NCBI GenBank assembly: GCA_049608225.1
Contig: JBMYXI010000006.1
Span: forward strand, 1-64,000
Direction of reading: 5' to 3'
Origin: Parashewanella sp049608225
Lineage (GTDB): Bacteria > Pseudomonadota > Gammaproteobacteria > Enterobacterales > Shewanellaceae
DNA: 64,000 nt
Shown piece by piece: positions 62,777-64,000 of this stretch (the first letter of the stretch is position 1; every line of letters begins with the position of its first letter). The notes under the pieces are model-generated. The model worked only from the letters and a program-made list of their open reading frames with translations. It made no database searches and was not told the DNA's origin. A program made the position numbers and the translations under genes.

Positions 62777-63246
62777 TGAAGCTACAGCTTATTGCCGTTG
62801 GCACCAAAATGCCTGCTTGGGTAACCCAAGGATTTGAAGAATACCAACGCCGTTTCCCAAGGGATATGGCGTTAGAGTTAGTTGAAATTCCTGCAGGTAA
62901 ACGCGGAAAAAATGCAGATATTGCTCGTATCCTTCATAAAGAAGGTGAGCAAATGCTGGCTGCAATTCCTAAGAGCAATCATATTGTTAGCTTAGATTTA
63001 CCTGGGAAGAATTATACCACACCAGATCTTGCATCTGCGATGAATAAATGGCAACTTGATGGACGAGATGTCAGTTTGTTAATTGGCGGACCAGAAGGAC
63101 TTGCACCTGCTTGTAAGCAAGCAGCCAAGCAAAGTTGGTGTTTATCAGCATTAACCTTACCCCATCCTTTGGTTCGAATTGTCGTCGCAGAGAGTCTTTA
63201 TCGAGCTTGGAGCGTCAATAACAATCATCCATACCATAGAGAATAA
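62776..63246 (+). CDS. rlmH: 23S rRNA pseudouridine-1915 methyltransferase RlmH
   Basis: 156 residues, the standard length. SPOUT methyltransferase that methylates pseudouridine 1915 in 23S rRNA; C-terminal knot 'LLIGGPEGLAPACKQAA' and 'LPHPLVRIVVAESLYRAWSV'. Coupled with rsfS and followed 56 bp later by mrdA, the usual Shewanella order. Confidence 0.97.
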   Translation: MKLQLIAVGTKMPAWVTQGFEEYQRRFPRDMALELVEIPAGKRGKNADIARILHKEGEQMLAAIPKSNHIVSLDLPGKNYTTPDLASAMNKWQLDGRDVSLLIGGPEGLAPACKQAAKQSWCLSALTLPHPLVRIVVAESLYRAWSVNNNHPYHRE

Positions 63247-63302
63247 CGATTCTCTGAAAAGGCCTAGCAACACACTTCATTACGGATAAGTGGAGAATAC
63301 TC

Positions 63303-64000
63303 AGTGTCGCCAAAAAAGCGAATGACCATTCATGATCACGCAGCAGAAGCGTCGCTGTTTAAACGAAGAGCCATTTTCACCTTCGTTTGCGTATTAGCGT
63401 TAATTAGCTTACTTCTTTTTAATTTGTATCATCTTCAAGTCGATGATTTCAGCACTTATTCGACTCGTTCAAATGAAAACCGCATTCGAGTTGTGCCCGT
63501 CGCCCCCAGTCGTGGTCTTATTTATGACAGGCATGGTCAGTTATTAGCCGAAAACCGCCCTTTTTATTCACTGCAACTTTTACCTGAGCAAGTTAAAGAC
63601 ATTGACGGCACGCTGAGTAGACTAAGGAAAGTCATTGATATTAGCGATGATGAAATTGAATCGTTTAAAGAATCCTTAAAGTACCAACGACGCTTCAAAC
63701 CTTTAACGATCAAAACCCGCTTAACCTCTGAACAAGTTGCCGTTTTCACCGTCAATCAACACGATTTTCCAGGGGTAACTATAGAAGCAGGATTAAAACG
63801 TTTCTATCCTCACAATGAATTACTTACTCATGTACTTGGTTACGTTGGAAAAATCAATCAACGAGATAGAAACCGTCTTGAACAAAACGACCAATGGAAA
63901 AACTATGCCGCGACTAAGGACATTGGTAAGCAAGGCATTGAGAAATTCTACGAAGATTTGCTGCACGGTAAACCGGGACACTTAGAGGAAGAAGTCAACA
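63303..64000 (+). CDS. mrdA: Penicillin-binding protein 2 (partial, 5' end)
   Basis: Frame open from a GTG at 63303 to the window edge, about 232 codons. Reads MSPKKRMTIHDHAAEASLFK, a membrane helix (about 24-44), then 'RSNENRIRVVPVAPSRGLIY' and 'DFPGVTIEAGLKRFYPHNE', the PBP dimerisation domain of MrdA. GGAG lies 9 bp before the GTG. MrdA is the transpeptidase that elongates rod-shaped cells. The catalytic domain is outside the window. E. coli and Shewanella MrdA align well by eye over this stretch. Confidence 0.95.

Noticed and set aside
1..64000. CRISPR array, tRNA or rRNA genes
   Set aside because: No regularly spaced direct repeats with unique spacers, no tRNA-like cloverleaf with CCA or TTCRA loop, and no rRNA sequence was recognised anywhere in the window.

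Overview
The window looks like a chromosomal segment of a marine gammaproteobacterium of the Shewanella family. Three conserved blocks match gene order I know from Shewanella: miaB-ybeZ-ybeY-corC-lnt, leuS-lptE-holA-nadD followed later by rsfS-rlmH-mrdA, and carA-carB with greA. The moderately AT-rich sequence, together with death-domain-like, ankyrin and coiled-coil orphan proteins and a cytolysin, suggests a host-associated lineage such as Parashewanella. The genus is inference; the family is fairly secure.

Layout. 1-7265 is the left (early) end of a Mu-like prophage read on the minus strand: a divergent repressor, Ner, MuA transposase, MuB ATPase, two regulators and several small early genes. 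It continues off the left edge and interrupts a VOC/glyoxalase-like gene whose 3' part remains at 7266-7562. 8.1-13.6 kb holds a TonB-dependent receptor and an internally duplicated beta-helix lipoprotein. 13.9-16.1 kb is a large orphan coiled-coil protein. 16.1-19 kb is a SecD/SecF pair. 19-31 kb carries small orphan genes, greA, an RND drug-efflux pair and carAB. 31.2-33.4 kb is a Fur-type haem/haemoglobin receptor, followed by a roughly 320-bp MITE with 25-bp inverted ends. 33.9-39.4 kb is miaB to lnt.

Two accessory insertions break the conserved order. At 39.4-45.7 kb, between lnt and the ybeL-like gene, lie a HAD-domain orphan, preT-preA (pyrimidine reduction), a death-domain-like protein and an ankyrin protein. 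At 51.2-62.4 kb, between nadD and rsfS, lie a Vibrio cholerae cytolysin-like pore-forming toxin, a secreted protein with three ricin-type lectin domains, a Cus-type copper/silver efflux set and two unrelated genes.

The most interesting material is (i) the toxin and lectin pair and (ii) a dispersed set of orphan proteins that appear to share a small N-terminal beta module joined to different C-terminal domains (coiled coil, HAD phosphatase, death-like). Three of them carry an acidic-aromatic-V-x-hydrophobic linker motif resembling eukaryotic LIR or SUMO-interacting motifs, and two share an 18-bp upstream box. These look like candidate host-directed effectors, but no secretion system is visible here. 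No tRNA, rRNA or CRISPR array was recognised.
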